Under the pieces are notes generated by a model, which had not been told where the DNA came from, ran no database searches, and saw only the letters and a list, made by a program, of their open reading frames with translations. A program made the position numbers and the translations under genes. 64,000 nt of DNA from Mycobacterium sp. DL440 (GTDB taxonomy: Bacteria; Actinomycetota; Actinomycetes; Mycobacteriales; Mycobacteriaceae), in assembly GCF_011745145.1 (NCBI RefSeq), contig NZ_CP050191.1, forward strand, positions 1,329,991-1,393,990, in the 5' to 3' direction. Below, piece after piece: positions 25,474 through 33,711 of this stretch; the first letter of the stretch is position 1; each line of letters starts with the position of its first letter.

Positions 25474-26663
25474 GGCTGTCGCTCCGCGACGAGATACCGA
25501 GCACGAATCTCCTCGGTATGTTCGCCGAGGTCGGGACCGACAGCGCGGACCGGGATGGACTCGCCTCCGATCACCGGCACGATGCCCGGAAAACCGACCT
25601 CGCAAGGCTCCGCTGAGCCGGTGTCGACGGGGAAGTACTGGACCATTCCGCGCGCCGCGTACTGCGCGTTGTCGGCGATATCGGCCGCGGTGAGGATCGG
25701 CCCGGAGGGGACGTCGACACCATCCAGCGTCGTGAGGACATCTTCGCGGGAATGCTGCGCGGTCCACGAGCTGATCGCGGCATCGAGTTCATCGCGCCGG
25801 CGCCAGCGGCCGTCGTTGCTGGCCAGGTCCGGATCGTCGGCCAGATCTGGACGGCCGATCGCGTTCATGTATCGCCGAAAGATCGCGTCGCCATTTCCGG
25901 CGACGACCACCGATTTGCCGTCGGCGCATACGTAGGCGTTCGACGGTGCGATGCCCTCCATCTGCCCACCCACGCGAGCTCGCTCGACGCCGTACGCGAG
26001 GTAATCCGGTACCAGGGATTCCATGACGGAGAAGATCGCCTCGTTGAGAGCGACGTCGATCGTTCGCTGGTGCGTCGGAAGCAGCTCTGTGCCGCGCTCG
26101 CGCTGAAACAGGGCCATCGCCGCCCCGAATGCCGCATAGATTCCCGCGATCGAGTCTCCGATCGACACCCCCACCCGGACCGGTTGCCGATCCGGGTCGC
26201 CGGTGAGTTCCCGCAGTCCGCCGAAAGCCTCCGCCACGGCGGCGAATCCAGGACGTGTGGCCAGCGGACCCGTCTGACCGAACGCCGAGATCCGGATGAC
26301 GATCAGCGCCGGGTTGACGGCGGTGAGTTCCTCTGGGCCGATACCCCATTTCTCCAGCGTGCCGGGGCGGAAGTTCTCGATGACGACGTCGCAGTGGGCG
26401 GCTATACGAAGGACATCGCGACGCCCCTCGTCGGTCTTCAAATCCAGGACGATCGATTTCTTGTTGCGGTTGATCGTCCGGAACAGCATGGATGTCGAGC
26501 CGGCGTAGAGCCGCCATCTCCGTAGTTCATCGCCGGTGTCGGGGCGCTCGACCTTGATCACTTCAGCGCCGAAGTCGGCAAGGAGACGGCCGGCGGTCGG
26601 AGCAGCGATGTAGTTGCCGAGTTCGAGCACGCGAACTCCTTCGAGTGGCAGGGAAACGTCCAT
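25470..26663 (-). CDS. CaiB/BaiF (family III) CoA-transferase
   Basis: 397 aa from ATG 26663, chosen because GGGGAGGAA lies 9 nt upstream; the reading from 26699 would start inside the inverted repeat. Family III pattern: LPLEGVRVLELGNYIAAPTA, GRLLADFGAEVIKVERPDTG, NRNKKSIVLDLKTDEGR, then GVSIGDSIAGIYAAFGAAMA, which holds the catalytic Asp expected to form the aspartyl-CoA anhydride. It transfers CoA between carboxylic acids. Translationally coupled to the HMG-CoA lyase-like gene (ATGA), so the product of this enzyme is probably the lyase substrate or its precursor. Confidence 0.92.
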   Translation of the reverse strand: MDVSLPLEGVRVLELGNYIAAPTAGRLLADFGAEVIKVERPDTGDELRRWRLYAGSTSMLFRTINRNKKSIVLDLKTDEGRRDVLRIAAHCDVVIENFRPGTLEKWGIGPEELTAVNPALIVIRISAFGQTGPLATRPGFAAVAEAFGGLRELTGDPDRQPVRVGVSIGDSIAGIYAAFGAAMALFQRERGTELLPTHQRTIDVALNEAIFSVMESLVPDYLAYGVERARVGGQMEGIAPSNAYVCADGKSVVVAGNGDAIFRRYMNAIGRPDLADDPDLASNDGRWRRRDELDAAISSWTAQHSREDVLTTLDGVDVPSGPILTAADIADNAQYAARGMVQYFPVDTGSAEPCEVGFPGIVPVIGGESIPVRAVGPDLGEHTEEIRARYLVAERQP

Positions 26664-26690
26664 TTGCCTGAGTTCCTCCCCGGAATACGT

Positions 26691-26726
26691 AACCCACATT
26701 GTGAGTATTCAACCACAATATGGGTT
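26691..26726. promoter_or_regulatory. 13-bp inverted repeat upstream of the CoA-transferase gene
   Basis: AACCCACATTGTG (26691-26703) and CACAATATGGGTT (26714-26726) are inverted repeats with 12 of 13 matches and a 10-nt spacer, 28 nt before the CoA-transferase ATG. Size and position suit an operator for a dimeric or tetrameric regulator such as the IclR protein encoded next door. Confidence 0.65.
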
Positions 26727-26928
26727 CCCCGCGTCCATGGGAACACCGGCATTGCCCACGGAGGGAGAGGAACGCGACCGTGCGTTTGGATCAATCGCAG
26801 CGGCAGATGTATCGATGGTCCGATCCGAGGGGCCCTCGACGAGGAGTCCGACTCGCAGGCCCGGATGCAGTGGGCGGACGTCGTGAGGCAGTTGAAACGC
26901 CGGGCCACCAGCCCACTAGGCTGTCCGC

Positions 26929-28515
26929 GTGAGTCTTCCCGTTGTTTTGATTGCCGACAAGCTCGCGGAATCGACCGTCGCCGCCCTCGGTGACCAGGTA
27001 GAGGTCAGGTGGGTCGACGGTCCGGACCGCGAGAAGCTGCTCGCTGCCGTGCCGGAAGCCGACGCGCTGCTGGTGCGTTCTGCCACCACGGTGGACGCCG
27101 AGGTGCTGGCTGCAGCCCCCAAACTCAAGATCGTCGCCCGCGCCGGTGTCGGCCTTGACAACGTCGACGTGGACGCCGCGACCGCCCGCGGAGTGCTCGT
27201 GGTGAACGCACCGACTTCCAACATTCACAGCGCTGCCGAGCACGCCCTTGCCCTGCTGCTGTCCACGGCCCGGCAGATCCCCGCCGCCGACGCGACCCTG
27301 CGTGAACACACCTGGAAGCGGTCGTCGTTCTCGGGCGTCGAGATCTTCGACAAGACCGTCGGCGTCGTCGGCCTGGGCCGCATCGGGCAGTTGGTCGCCC
27401 AGCGCCTGGCTGCCTTCGGCGCGCACATCGTGGCGTACGACCCCTATGTCTCGCAGGCCCGCGCAGCCCAGCTCGGCATCGAGTTGCTGCCGCTGGACGA
27501 GCTGCTCGGCCGCGCCGACTTCATCTCGGTGCACCTGCCCAAGACCAAGGAGACCGCCGGCCTGCTCGGCAAGGAGAACCTGGCCAAGACCAAGCCGGGC
27601 GTCATCATCGTCAACGCCGCCCGCGGCGGTCTGATCGACGAGCAGGCCCTGGCCGATGCCATCAACAGCGGCCATGTGCGTGCCGCCGGCCTGGACGTCT
27701 TCTCCACCGAACCGTGCACCGACAGTCCGCTGTTCGAGCTGCCCCAGGTGGTCGTGACCCCGCACCTGGGTGCCTCGACCGCTGAGGCGCAGGACCGCGC
27801 CGGTACGGATGTGGCCGCCAGCGTGAAGCTGGCGCTGGCCGGCGAATTCGTGCCGGACGCGGTCAACGTGGGCGGCGGGGCCGTCGGCGAAGAGGTGGCG
27901 CCCTGGTTGGACCTCGTGCGCAAGCTGGGTCTGCTGGCCGGTGCCCTGTCCGATGCTGCTCCGGTCTCGCTGTCCGTGCAGGCGCGTGGCGAGCTGGCGT
28001 CGGAGGACGTTGAGATTCTGCGGCTGTCGGCGTTGCGGGGCCTGTTCTCCGCGGTGGTCGACGAGCAGGTGACGTTCGTCAACGCACCGACGCTGGCCGC
28101 CGACCGTGGCGTGGCGTCTGAGATCAGCACCGCCACCGAGAGCCCGAACCACCGCAGCGTGGTCGATGTGCGCGTCGTGCACGCCGACGGCAGCGCGGTG
28201 AACGTGGCGGGCACCCTGTCGGGGCCGCAGCTGGTCGAGAAGATCGTCCAGATCAACGGGCGCAACTTCGACCTGCGGGCCGAGGGTTACAACCTCATCG
28301 TCCATTACAACGATCAGCCGGGCGCGCTCGGCAAGATCGGCACCCTGCTGGGCGGGGCGAACGTCAACATCCTCGCCGCACAGCTGAGCCAGGACGTCGA
28401 CGGCGACAGCGCCATCGTGATGCTGCGCCTGGACACCGACGTGCCCGAGGATGTGCGCGCCGCGCTCTCTGCCGCGGTTGACGCCACGACGCTGGAAGTG
28501 GTCGACCTGTCATGA
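26929..28515 (+). CDS. serA: D-3-phosphoglycerate dehydrogenase (type 1, with ASB and ACT domains)
   Basis: 528 aa. It oxidises 3-phosphoglycerate to 3-phosphohydroxypyruvate, the first step to serine. Substrate and NAD domains: [40 protein letters not shown] (about 145-164), [15 protein letters not shown] and [20 protein letters not shown] with the catalytic His. An allosteric substrate-binding domain (about 320-450) and a C-terminal ACT domain ([18 protein letters not shown]) follow, as in M. tuberculosis SerA1, which is serine-inhibited. TTGAAA (26892-26897) and TAGGCT (26917-26922) end 6 nt before the GTG, so the transcript is probably leaderless. Stop overlaps the leuB start. Confidence 0.97.
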   Translation: MSLPVVLIADKLAESTVAALGDQVEVRWVDGPDREKLLAAVPEADALLVRSATTVDAEVLAAAPKLKIVARAGVGLDNVDVDAATARGVLVVNAPTSNIHSAAEHALALLLSTARQIPAADATLREHTWKRSSFSGVEIFDKTVGVVGLGRIGQLVAQRLAAFGAHIVAYDPYVSQARAAQLGIELLPLDELLGRADFISVHLPKTKETAGLLGKENLAKTKPGVIIVNAARGGLIDEQALADAINSGHVRAAGLDVFSTEPCTDSPLFELPQVVVTPHLGASTAEAQDRAGTDVAASVKLALAGEFVPDAVNVGGGAVGEEVAPWLDLVRKLGLLAGALSDAAPVSLSVQARGELASEDVEILRLSALRGLFSAVVDEQVTFVNAPTLAADRGVASEISTATESPNHRSVVDVRVVHADGSAVNVAGTLSGPQLVEKIVQINGRNFDLRAEGYNLIVHYNDQPGALGKIGTLLGGANVNILAAQLSQDVDGDSAIVMLRLDTDVPEDVRAALSAAVDATTLEVVDLS

Positions 28516-29522
28516 AACTCGCTGTAATCGCCGGTGACGGCATCGGTCCGGAGGTCATCGCCGAGGCGTGCAAGGTGCTCGACGCGGTGCTGCCCGGTGT
28601 GGACCGGACTGAATACGACCTGGGCGCGCGTCGCTATCACGCGACCGGGGAGACTCTGCCCGAGGGCTTCGTCGACGAGCTCAAGGGCTATGACGCAATC
28701 CTGTTGGGCGCCATCGGTGATCCCTCCGTACCCAGCGGTGTGCTCGAGCGCGGACTGCTGCTGAACATGCGGTTCGCGTTGGACCACCACGTGAATCTGC
28801 GGCCGTCTCGGCTGTTCGCCGGGGTTTCCAGCCCGTTGGCCGGCAACCCGGCGATCGACTTCGTGGTGGTGCGCGAGGGCACCGAAGGTCCCTACACCGG
28901 AACCGGCGGCGCGATCCGGGTGGACACCCCGCACGAGGTCGCCACCGAGGTGTCCACCAACACCCGGTTCGGTGTGGAGCGAGTCGTGCGTTACGCGTTC
29001 GAGAAAGCCCGCACCCGGCGCAAACACCTCACGCTGGTGCACAAGAACAACGTGCTGGCGTTTGCCGGCTCGCTGTGGAAGCGCACCGTCGATGAGATCG
29101 GTGCGGAATACCCGGACGTCGAGACGGCTTACCAGCACATCGATGCCGCGACCATCCATATGGTCACCGATCCCGGCCGGTTCGACGTGATCGTCACCGA
29201 CAACCTGTTCGGCGACATCATCACCGACCTGGCGGCCGCGGTGTCTGGCGGTATCGGACTGGCCGCGAGCGGCAATATCGATGCGACGCGGACCAATCCG
29301 TCGATGTTCGAACCCGTGCATGGCAGCGCGCCCGACATCGCCGGGCAGGGAATTGCCGATCCGACCGCCGCGGTGATGAGTGTGGCGTTGTTGCTCGCCC
29401 ACATCGGCGAGACCGACGCGGCGGCGCGGGTCGACAAGGCTGTTGGTGAGCACCTGGCCACCCGCGGTGACGCGAAGCTCTCGACCAGCGAGGTCGGCGA
29501 GCGGATTCTGTCGCTGCTGTAG
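28512..29522 (+). CDS. leuB: 3-isopropylmalate dehydrogenase
   Basis: 336 aa, shorter N-terminus as in mycobacterial LeuB. It oxidatively decarboxylates 3-isopropylmalate to 2-oxoisocaproate for leucine synthesis. Visible: [54 protein letters not shown], the metal site in [20 protein letters not shown] and [19 protein letters not shown] for NAD. It overlaps serA by ATGA, so serine and leucine genes are co-translated. A long hairpin follows the stop. Confidence 0.97.
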   Translation: MKLAVIAGDGIGPEVIAEACKVLDAVLPGVDRTEYDLGARRYHATGETLPEGFVDELKGYDAILLGAIGDPSVPSGVLERGLLLNMRFALDHHVNLRPSRLFAGVSSPLAGNPAIDFVVVREGTEGPYTGTGGAIRVDTPHEVATEVSTNTRFGVERVVRYAFEKARTRRKHLTLVHKNNVLAFAGSLWKRTVDEIGAEYPDVETAYQHIDAATIHMVTDPGRFDVIVTDNLFGDIITDLAAAVSGGIGLAASGNIDATRTNPSMFEPVHGSAPDIAGQGIADPTAAVMSVALLLAHIGETDAAARVDKAVGEHLATRGDAKLSTSEVGERILSLL

Positions 29523-29524
29523 AC

Positions 29525-29585
29525 GTTGACTCCGCGCTGAGGGCGCGTGCCACACGCACATTCGCGCCCTGGACGCAGAGTCGAC
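29525..29585. terminator. Long hairpin after leuB
   Basis: Inner stem AGGGCGCG (29540-29547) with CGCGCCCT (29563-29570); outer arms GTTGACTCCGCG (29525-29536) and CGCAGAGTCGAC (29574-29585) pair at 10 of 12 positions. It begins 2 nt after the leuB stop. No T-tract. It may end transcription or be one of the stem-loop repeats scattered in mycobacterial intergenic DNA. Confidence 0.6.
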
Positions 29586-29657
29586 GATCGACGAGAGCGT
29601 GCTAGCCAACTGCTCAGCGCCGGGCGGCGATGAATCTGCCCGGGCCCACGGGTCTGT

Positions 29658-30278
29658 ATGGGCATGGGACTCATTCAGATCGAACTGTTCGCAACCCTGG
29701 ACCTCGTCGCGCAGGCGCCCGGCGGCCCCGACGAGGATCCGGTGGGGTTCTCGTTCGGCGGCTGGCAGGCGCCGCTGATCGACGAGGTCTCCGGCGCGCA
29801 GGTCGCCGCCGCGTATCAGGGCACCGATGCGCTGCTGCTCGGTCGGCGCACCTATGACATCTTCGCCGCGTACTGGCCGCAGCAGGACGACGAATTCGGC
29901 ACGTTGTTCAACCGCATCCCGAAGTATGTGGCCTCCCGCGGCAATCCCGAACTCTCGTGGGATGGGTCCTCGGTATTGGGACCGGACCTGCCCGGCGCGG
30001 TGCGTGAGGTCCGTGACCGGCACGAGCATGTGACGGTTGTCGGAAGCTTGAATCTGGTGCAAACGTTGTTGCGCGAGAAGCTTTTTGACCGTCTCGACCT
30101 CTGGTTGCACCCGATCGTGCTCGGCGTGGGAAAGAAAGTGTTCGACGGTGGCGCGGTGCCCACCAACGTCACACTGCTGCAACCGCCGGTGGCCAGCCCG
30201 AGCGGCATCGTGTATCTGCAGTACGGACTTGCCGACGGAACCCCGGAGACAGGGGACATGAGCGAGTTGGACGGCTGA
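29658..30278 (+). CDS. RibD C-terminal/dihydrofolate reductase-like protein
   Basis: 206 aa from ATG 29658 (29664 also possible; no clear Shine-Dalgarno). Dihydrofolate reductase-like fold of the RibD_C type: IQIELFATLDLVAQAPGGPD, TDALLLGRRTYDIFAAYWPQ, VTVVGSLNLVQTLLREKLFD and LWLHPIVLGVGKKVFDGG. Members are NADPH-binding reductases of unknown substrate; related proteins are common near antibiotic or stress genes. It is convergent with the MFS gene, with a strong hairpin in between. Confidence 0.8.
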   Translation: MGMGLIQIELFATLDLVAQAPGGPDEDPVGFSFGGWQAPLIDEVSGAQVAAAYQGTDALLLGRRTYDIFAAYWPQQDDEFGTLFNRIPKYVASRGNPELSWDGSSVLGPDLPGAVREVRDRHEHVTVVGSLNLVQTLLREKLFDRLDLWLHPIVLGVGKKVFDGGAVPTNVTLLQPPVASPSGIVYLQYGLADGTPETGDMSELDG

Positions 30279-30350
30279 GGTGACCGGTTCGTGGCGACGA
30301 AGGCGCGGTGTGGTCCGATCGGCTGCAGCGTGTCCACCCCACCGCGAGCA

Positions 30351-30395
30351 GACGTAGAACTGCCCATTGTTGACGGGAAGGGGCAGTTTTACGTC
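30351..30395. terminator. Bidirectional terminator between RibD-like and MFS genes
   Basis: GACGTAGAACTGCCC (30351-30365) and GGGCAGTTTTACGTC (30381-30395) pair over 15 positions with a single non-Watson-Crick pair. The loop is 15 nt. It lies between two convergent genes and overlaps the TAA of the MFS gene (30389-30391); read rightwards the 3' arm contains TTTT. Confidence 0.8.
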
Positions 30396-31579
30396 TCTTC
30401 GCGCACCGGATCGGCCGGCACGAGCGGCACGGCCAACAACGGCAACAACGCACACACCGCGAAAGCCGCGGGGTATCCGGCCAGGCCGATCAGCGCCCCG
30501 AACAACGGCGCCGAGCTGGCGGTGGCCAGGTGCTGGCTGGTGTTCTGGGTACCCAATGCGCGTCCGCTCCAGAACGGACCGGCGATCTCGGCGATCGCCG
30601 TGAACGCCAAGCCGTTGTCGGACACCGTGATCACCGAGGCGATCACGATCAGGGCAACACTGATCGGGGAGCCCAGCCAATCGGTGAGCGCCAGCAGCCC
30701 CATCGCCGCCGCGGCCGACAATGCGATGGTGCGAATGGGGCGAAGCCGCTGCCCGACCACATCGGACCAGCGGCCCGCGGCGATCCGGCCTGCCGCGCCC
30801 AGCAATTGAGCGATGGTCACCAGCGTGCCGGCCGATGCCGCAGACCAACCCCGATCGCTCATCAGCCATACCAGAGTGAACGTCCATACCAGGCCCTGTG
30901 GCACTACCAGCAGTACCGAGACGGCGTGGATGCGCCACAACACGTTTGAGCCGCGGTACGGGTTGGCCAGGTGCTCGGCCGGCGCCTCGTGGCGGGGCGG
31001 ACGTGGCGGATCCAGTACGCCCACAGCGCAGATCACCGCCGCCAGCACGCACACGATCGCCGGGAACAGCAATGCGGTTGCCACACCGTGGGATTCGGCC
31101 AGGCGCGGAATTACCAACGCGCCCAATCCGACACCCAGAGGCGTTGCCGTCTGGCGGATCCCCATGGCCAGCCCGCGCTGTTCAGGTGGGAACCAACCGA
31201 CCACGACCCGCCCGCTCGCCGAATTGCTGCTGGCCGCAGCCATTCCGCCCAACAGTAGAAATACCCCGACCATCACCAGGGAATGTGCCGCGGCCGCGCC
31301 GAACGCCGCAGCCGCGGTCAGTGCCGAGCCCACCGTCAACACGATCCGCTCGCCCACCCGGTCGACGACATAGCCCCACGCGATCAGAGTGAGCACGAGC
31401 CCGAAACTCGGCATCGACGACAGTAGGCCCGCTTTGGCCAGATCCAGGCCGCGCTCGGCGTGCAGCGTCGGAATGAGGAACGCCGCGCCGTTGATGAACA
31501 CGTTGGCGCATGTGGTGGCAGTCAGTGCAATCGCCAGCATCGACCAACGGCGGAACGTGCTGATCGACGAAACGGCCAT
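30389..31579 (-). CDS. MFS transporter
   Basis: 396 aa with about 12 hydrophobic helices. Major facilitator signature between helices 2 and 3 reads GYVVDRVGERIVLTVGSAL; FPPEQRGLAMGIRQTATPLG marks helix 4-5, and the second half repeats the motif as AGRWSDVVGQRLRPIRT. It occupies the place of Rv2994 in M. tuberculosis, an uncharacterised efflux-type transporter. Divergent from the secreted lipase gene, with a long inverted repeat (31597-31638) in the shared control region. Confidence 0.9.
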   Translation of the reverse strand: MAVSSISTFRRWSMLAIALTATTCANVFINGAAFLIPTLHAERGLDLAKAGLLSSMPSFGLVLTLIAWGYVVDRVGERIVLTVGSALTAAAAFGAAAAHSLVMVGVFLLLGGMAAASSNSASGRVVVGWFPPEQRGLAMGIRQTATPLGVGLGALVIPRLAESHGVATALLFPAIVCVLAAVICAVGVLDPPRPPRHEAPAEHLANPYRGSNVLWRIHAVSVLLVVPQGLVWTFTLVWLMSDRGWSAASAGTLVTIAQLLGAAGRIAAGRWSDVVGQRLRPIRTIALSAAAAMGLLALTDWLGSPISVALIVIASVITVSDNGLAFTAIAEIAGPFWSGRALGTQNTSQHLATASSAPLFGALIGLAGYPAAFAVCALLPLLAVPLVPADPVREET

Positions 31580-31596
31580 GGACGCATCGTTTCACG

Positions 31597-31638
31597 GCGT
31601 CTCAAAATATTGAACTTCTATTCCAAAATATGAGACGC
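31597..31638. promoter_or_regulatory. Inverted repeat in the MFS/lipase divergent region
   Basis: Perfect 8-bp arms GCGTCTCA (31597-31604) and TGAGACGC (31631-31638) flank an A/T-rich core with two direct copies of CAAAATAT. It begins 18 nt from the MFS start, a suitable operator position for a regulator not encoded beside it. Confidence 0.5.
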
Positions 31639-31663
31639 ATCGAACGTGCAATACGCTGTGGCC

Positions 31664-32842
31664 GTGAAGATGTCGTTTGTGGCAACCGTTCTGCTGACGT
31701 GTGGATTCTTGACAGCGCCGACCGCTGTGGCGGCGGTGCCCGACTGGTCTGGCCTGGACGTTCGTCACTACGACGCGCCGATTCCCACGCCCGGCAGCCT
31801 GATCGAGACTGTCCCGCTGGATCCCGCGCTGTCGGTACCTGGCGCAGCGACGGCTTACCGCATCCTCTATTCAACTGTCGATCAGCATGATTCGCCGGCA
31901 GTCAGCACCGCGGCGGTGTTCATTCCGCGTGGCGAGGCGCCCGAGGGTGGCTGGCCGACGATCGCGTGGGCGCACGGCACCGTGGGACTCGGCGACGATT
32001 GCGCTCCCTCGGCACAACCACGCAGCGACCGAGATGACGAATACCTGACGCACTGGCTCGACCAGGGCTACGCCGTTGTCGGCTCCGACTATGCCGGGTT
32101 GGGCACCCCCGGTCTGATGAGCTACCTCAACAGCGTGGCCACCGCGCACAGCGTCGTCGATTCGGTGATCGCCATGCACCACATGGATCTGCCGTTGTCA
32201 CCGAAGTGGGCCATCGTGGGCCAGTCGCAGGGTGGCGGGGCCGCCGTCAACAGTGCGCGCTGGGCCACCGAATTCAGCCGCGGCACCGGTCTGGATTACC
32301 GCGGCGTGGTGGCGACCGGCACACCCTTCAATGTCGAGGGCATCGTCAAGCAAGCCGGGCCGGACATGGCGCTGCCGCCGAACATGGGGCCCGCAGCCAA
32401 CAGCTACACCGGTTACATCCTGGCCGGGGTGCGGGAGGCGCGGCCCGATCTCGACATCGACAGCGTGCTCACTCCGGCCGGGCTGGACGCGGTCGCCAAG
32501 GCGGAGACGCTGTGCAAGCCGCAACTCGACCAGCAGCTCACCGGTATGACACCGACCGCGTACTTCCGCGCGCCGCTGGCCACCCTGCCCGGGCTCACCG
32601 AAGCGCTCGACGCCTACCTGGGCACGCCGACCAGCGGGTACGACCGGCCGATCTTCCTCGGCATCGGGCTGCTGGACCGCGATGTCCCGCCGAACATGTC
32701 GCAGCAGCTTGCCGATCAGCTACGCGCCAACGGGCAGGACGTCACACTGAAGGTCTATCCCGACGCGGATCACTCCGGGGCGGTGATGGCCTCGGTTCCC
32801 GACTCCACGCCGTTCCTCGCCACGGTGTTCGACGGGCGCTGA
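31664..32842 (+). CDS. Secreted lipase/esterase (LIP family)
   Basis: 392 aa from GTG 31664, chosen because TACGCT (31652-31657) ends 6 nt upstream and the resulting N-terminus (MKMSFVATVLLTCGFLTAPT) is an ideal signal peptide with cleavage after AVAA. Earlier in-frame GTG codons exist at 31646 and 31658. Alpha/beta hydrolase of the secretory lipase type: IAWAHGTVGLGDDCAPSA oxyanion region, nucleophile Ser in VGQSQGGGAAVNSA (about residue 187), Asp candidate in GLLDRDVPPNM and His in DADHSGAVM. It should act on lipids or esters in the envelope or outside the cell. Confidence 0.88.
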   Translation: MKMSFVATVLLTCGFLTAPTAVAAVPDWSGLDVRHYDAPIPTPGSLIETVPLDPALSVPGAATAYRILYSTVDQHDSPAVSTAAVFIPRGEAPEGGWPTIAWAHGTVGLGDDCAPSAQPRSDRDDEYLTHWLDQGYAVVGSDYAGLGTPGLMSYLNSVATAHSVVDSVIAMHHMDLPLSPKWAIVGQSQGGGAAVNSARWATEFSRGTGLDYRGVVATGTPFNVEGIVKQAGPDMALPPNMGPAANSYTGYILAGVREARPDLDIDSVLTPAGLDAVAKAETLCKPQLDQQLTGMTPTAYFRAPLATLPGLTEALDAYLGTPTSGYDRPIFLGIGLLDRDVPPNMSQQLADQLRANGQDVTLKVYPDADHSGAVMASVPDSTPFLATVFDGR

Positions 32843-32901
32843 CGAAAGCGACTGGAGGCGTCCGCGCTGGTCGTAAGACGCTGCGCACTACCCTGGTCAA
32901 A

Positions 32902-33705
32902 ATGCGCTTAGGTCGAATCGCCAGTCCCGACGGCGTCGCTTTCGTCAGTGTTGAAGGCGACGGTGCGGATACCGTCTGCAAAGAGATCGCCGAGCATCCG
33001 TTCGGCAACCCCAACTTCACCGGGCGGAGCTGGCCGCTGGCCGACGTCCGCCTGCTGGCACCCATCCTGGCCAGCAAGGTCATCTGCATGGGCAAGAACT
33101 ACGAGGCCCACGCCCAGGAGATGGGTGGGGTGGCTCCCGAGGATCCGGTGATCTTCCTCAAGCCCAACACCGCGATCGTCGGCCCCAATGTGCCGATCCA
33201 GTTGCCGGCCGACGCCCATCCCGTCCACCACGAGGGTGAGCTGGCGATCGTCATCGGGCGGCCCTGCAAGGATGTGCCCGCCGCGCGGGCCGCCGAGAAC
33301 ATCCTGGGCTACACCATTGCCAACGACGTCTCGGCGCGTGACCAGCAGGCCAAGGACGGCCAGTGGATGCGGGCCAAGGGTCACGACACGTTCTGCCCCG
33401 TGGGCCCGTGGATCGTCAACGACCTCGACCCGTCCGATCTGGAGATCCGCACCGAAGTCGCACACAGAATTGCCGGCTCTGCCGGCGAAAGCGAAGTGCG
33501 CCAGCGCAGCCGAACCTCGCTGATGATCCACGACATCGGTGCCATCGTCGAGTGGGTCTCGGCCGTCATGACGCTGCTGCCCGGGGACCTGATCCTGACC
33601 GGAACCCCAGAGGGCGTCGGTCCGATCGAAGATGGCGACACCGTCAGCGTCACCGTCGAAGGCATCGGCACCCTCACCAATCCCGTTGTGCGTAAGCAGA
33701 AGTAG
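32902..33705 (+). CDS. FAH family hydrolase/decarboxylase with an extra loop
   Basis: 267 aa. Fumarylacetoacetate hydrolase-like fold: MGKNYEAHAQEMGG, VIFLKPNTAIVGPNVPIQLP, HHEGELAIVIGRPCKDVP (metal Glu), NDVSARDQQAKDGQWMRAKG and LILTGTPEGVGPIEDGD. It corresponds to Rv2993c, of uncertain substrate; relatives hydrolyse or decarboxylate 2-oxo acids such as oxaloacetate or acylpyruvates. Residues 187-198 (AHRIAGSAGESE) replace the usual short NGE turn, about nine residues longer than the remembered M. tuberculosis sequence. TACCCT ends 7 nt before the ATG: leaderless. It lies 6 nt before gltX. Confidence 0.88.
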   Translation: MRLGRIASPDGVAFVSVEGDGADTVCKEIAEHPFGNPNFTGRSWPLADVRLLAPILASKVICMGKNYEAHAQEMGGVAPEDPVIFLKPNTAIVGPNVPIQLPADAHPVHHEGELAIVIGRPCKDVPAARAAENILGYTIANDVSARDQQAKDGQWMRAKGHDTFCPVGPWIVNDLDPSDLEIRTEVAHRIAGSAGESEVRQRSRTSLMIHDIGAIVEWVSAVMTLLPGDLILTGTPEGVGPIEDGDTVSVTVEGIGTLTNPVVRKQK

Positions 33706-33711
33706 AGGTAA

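Noticed and set aside
6215..26663. Insertion sequence or phage remnants bounding the island
   Set aside because: No transposase, integrase, terminal repeats or target duplications were found at either edge.
28314..31052. Very long minus-strand open frame (912 codons) opposite leuB and the RibD-like gene
   Set aside because: High-GC shadow: it lies antisense to two well-supported genes, has no domain, and its composition (Arg/His/Asp-rich) is typical of reverse-frame translation.
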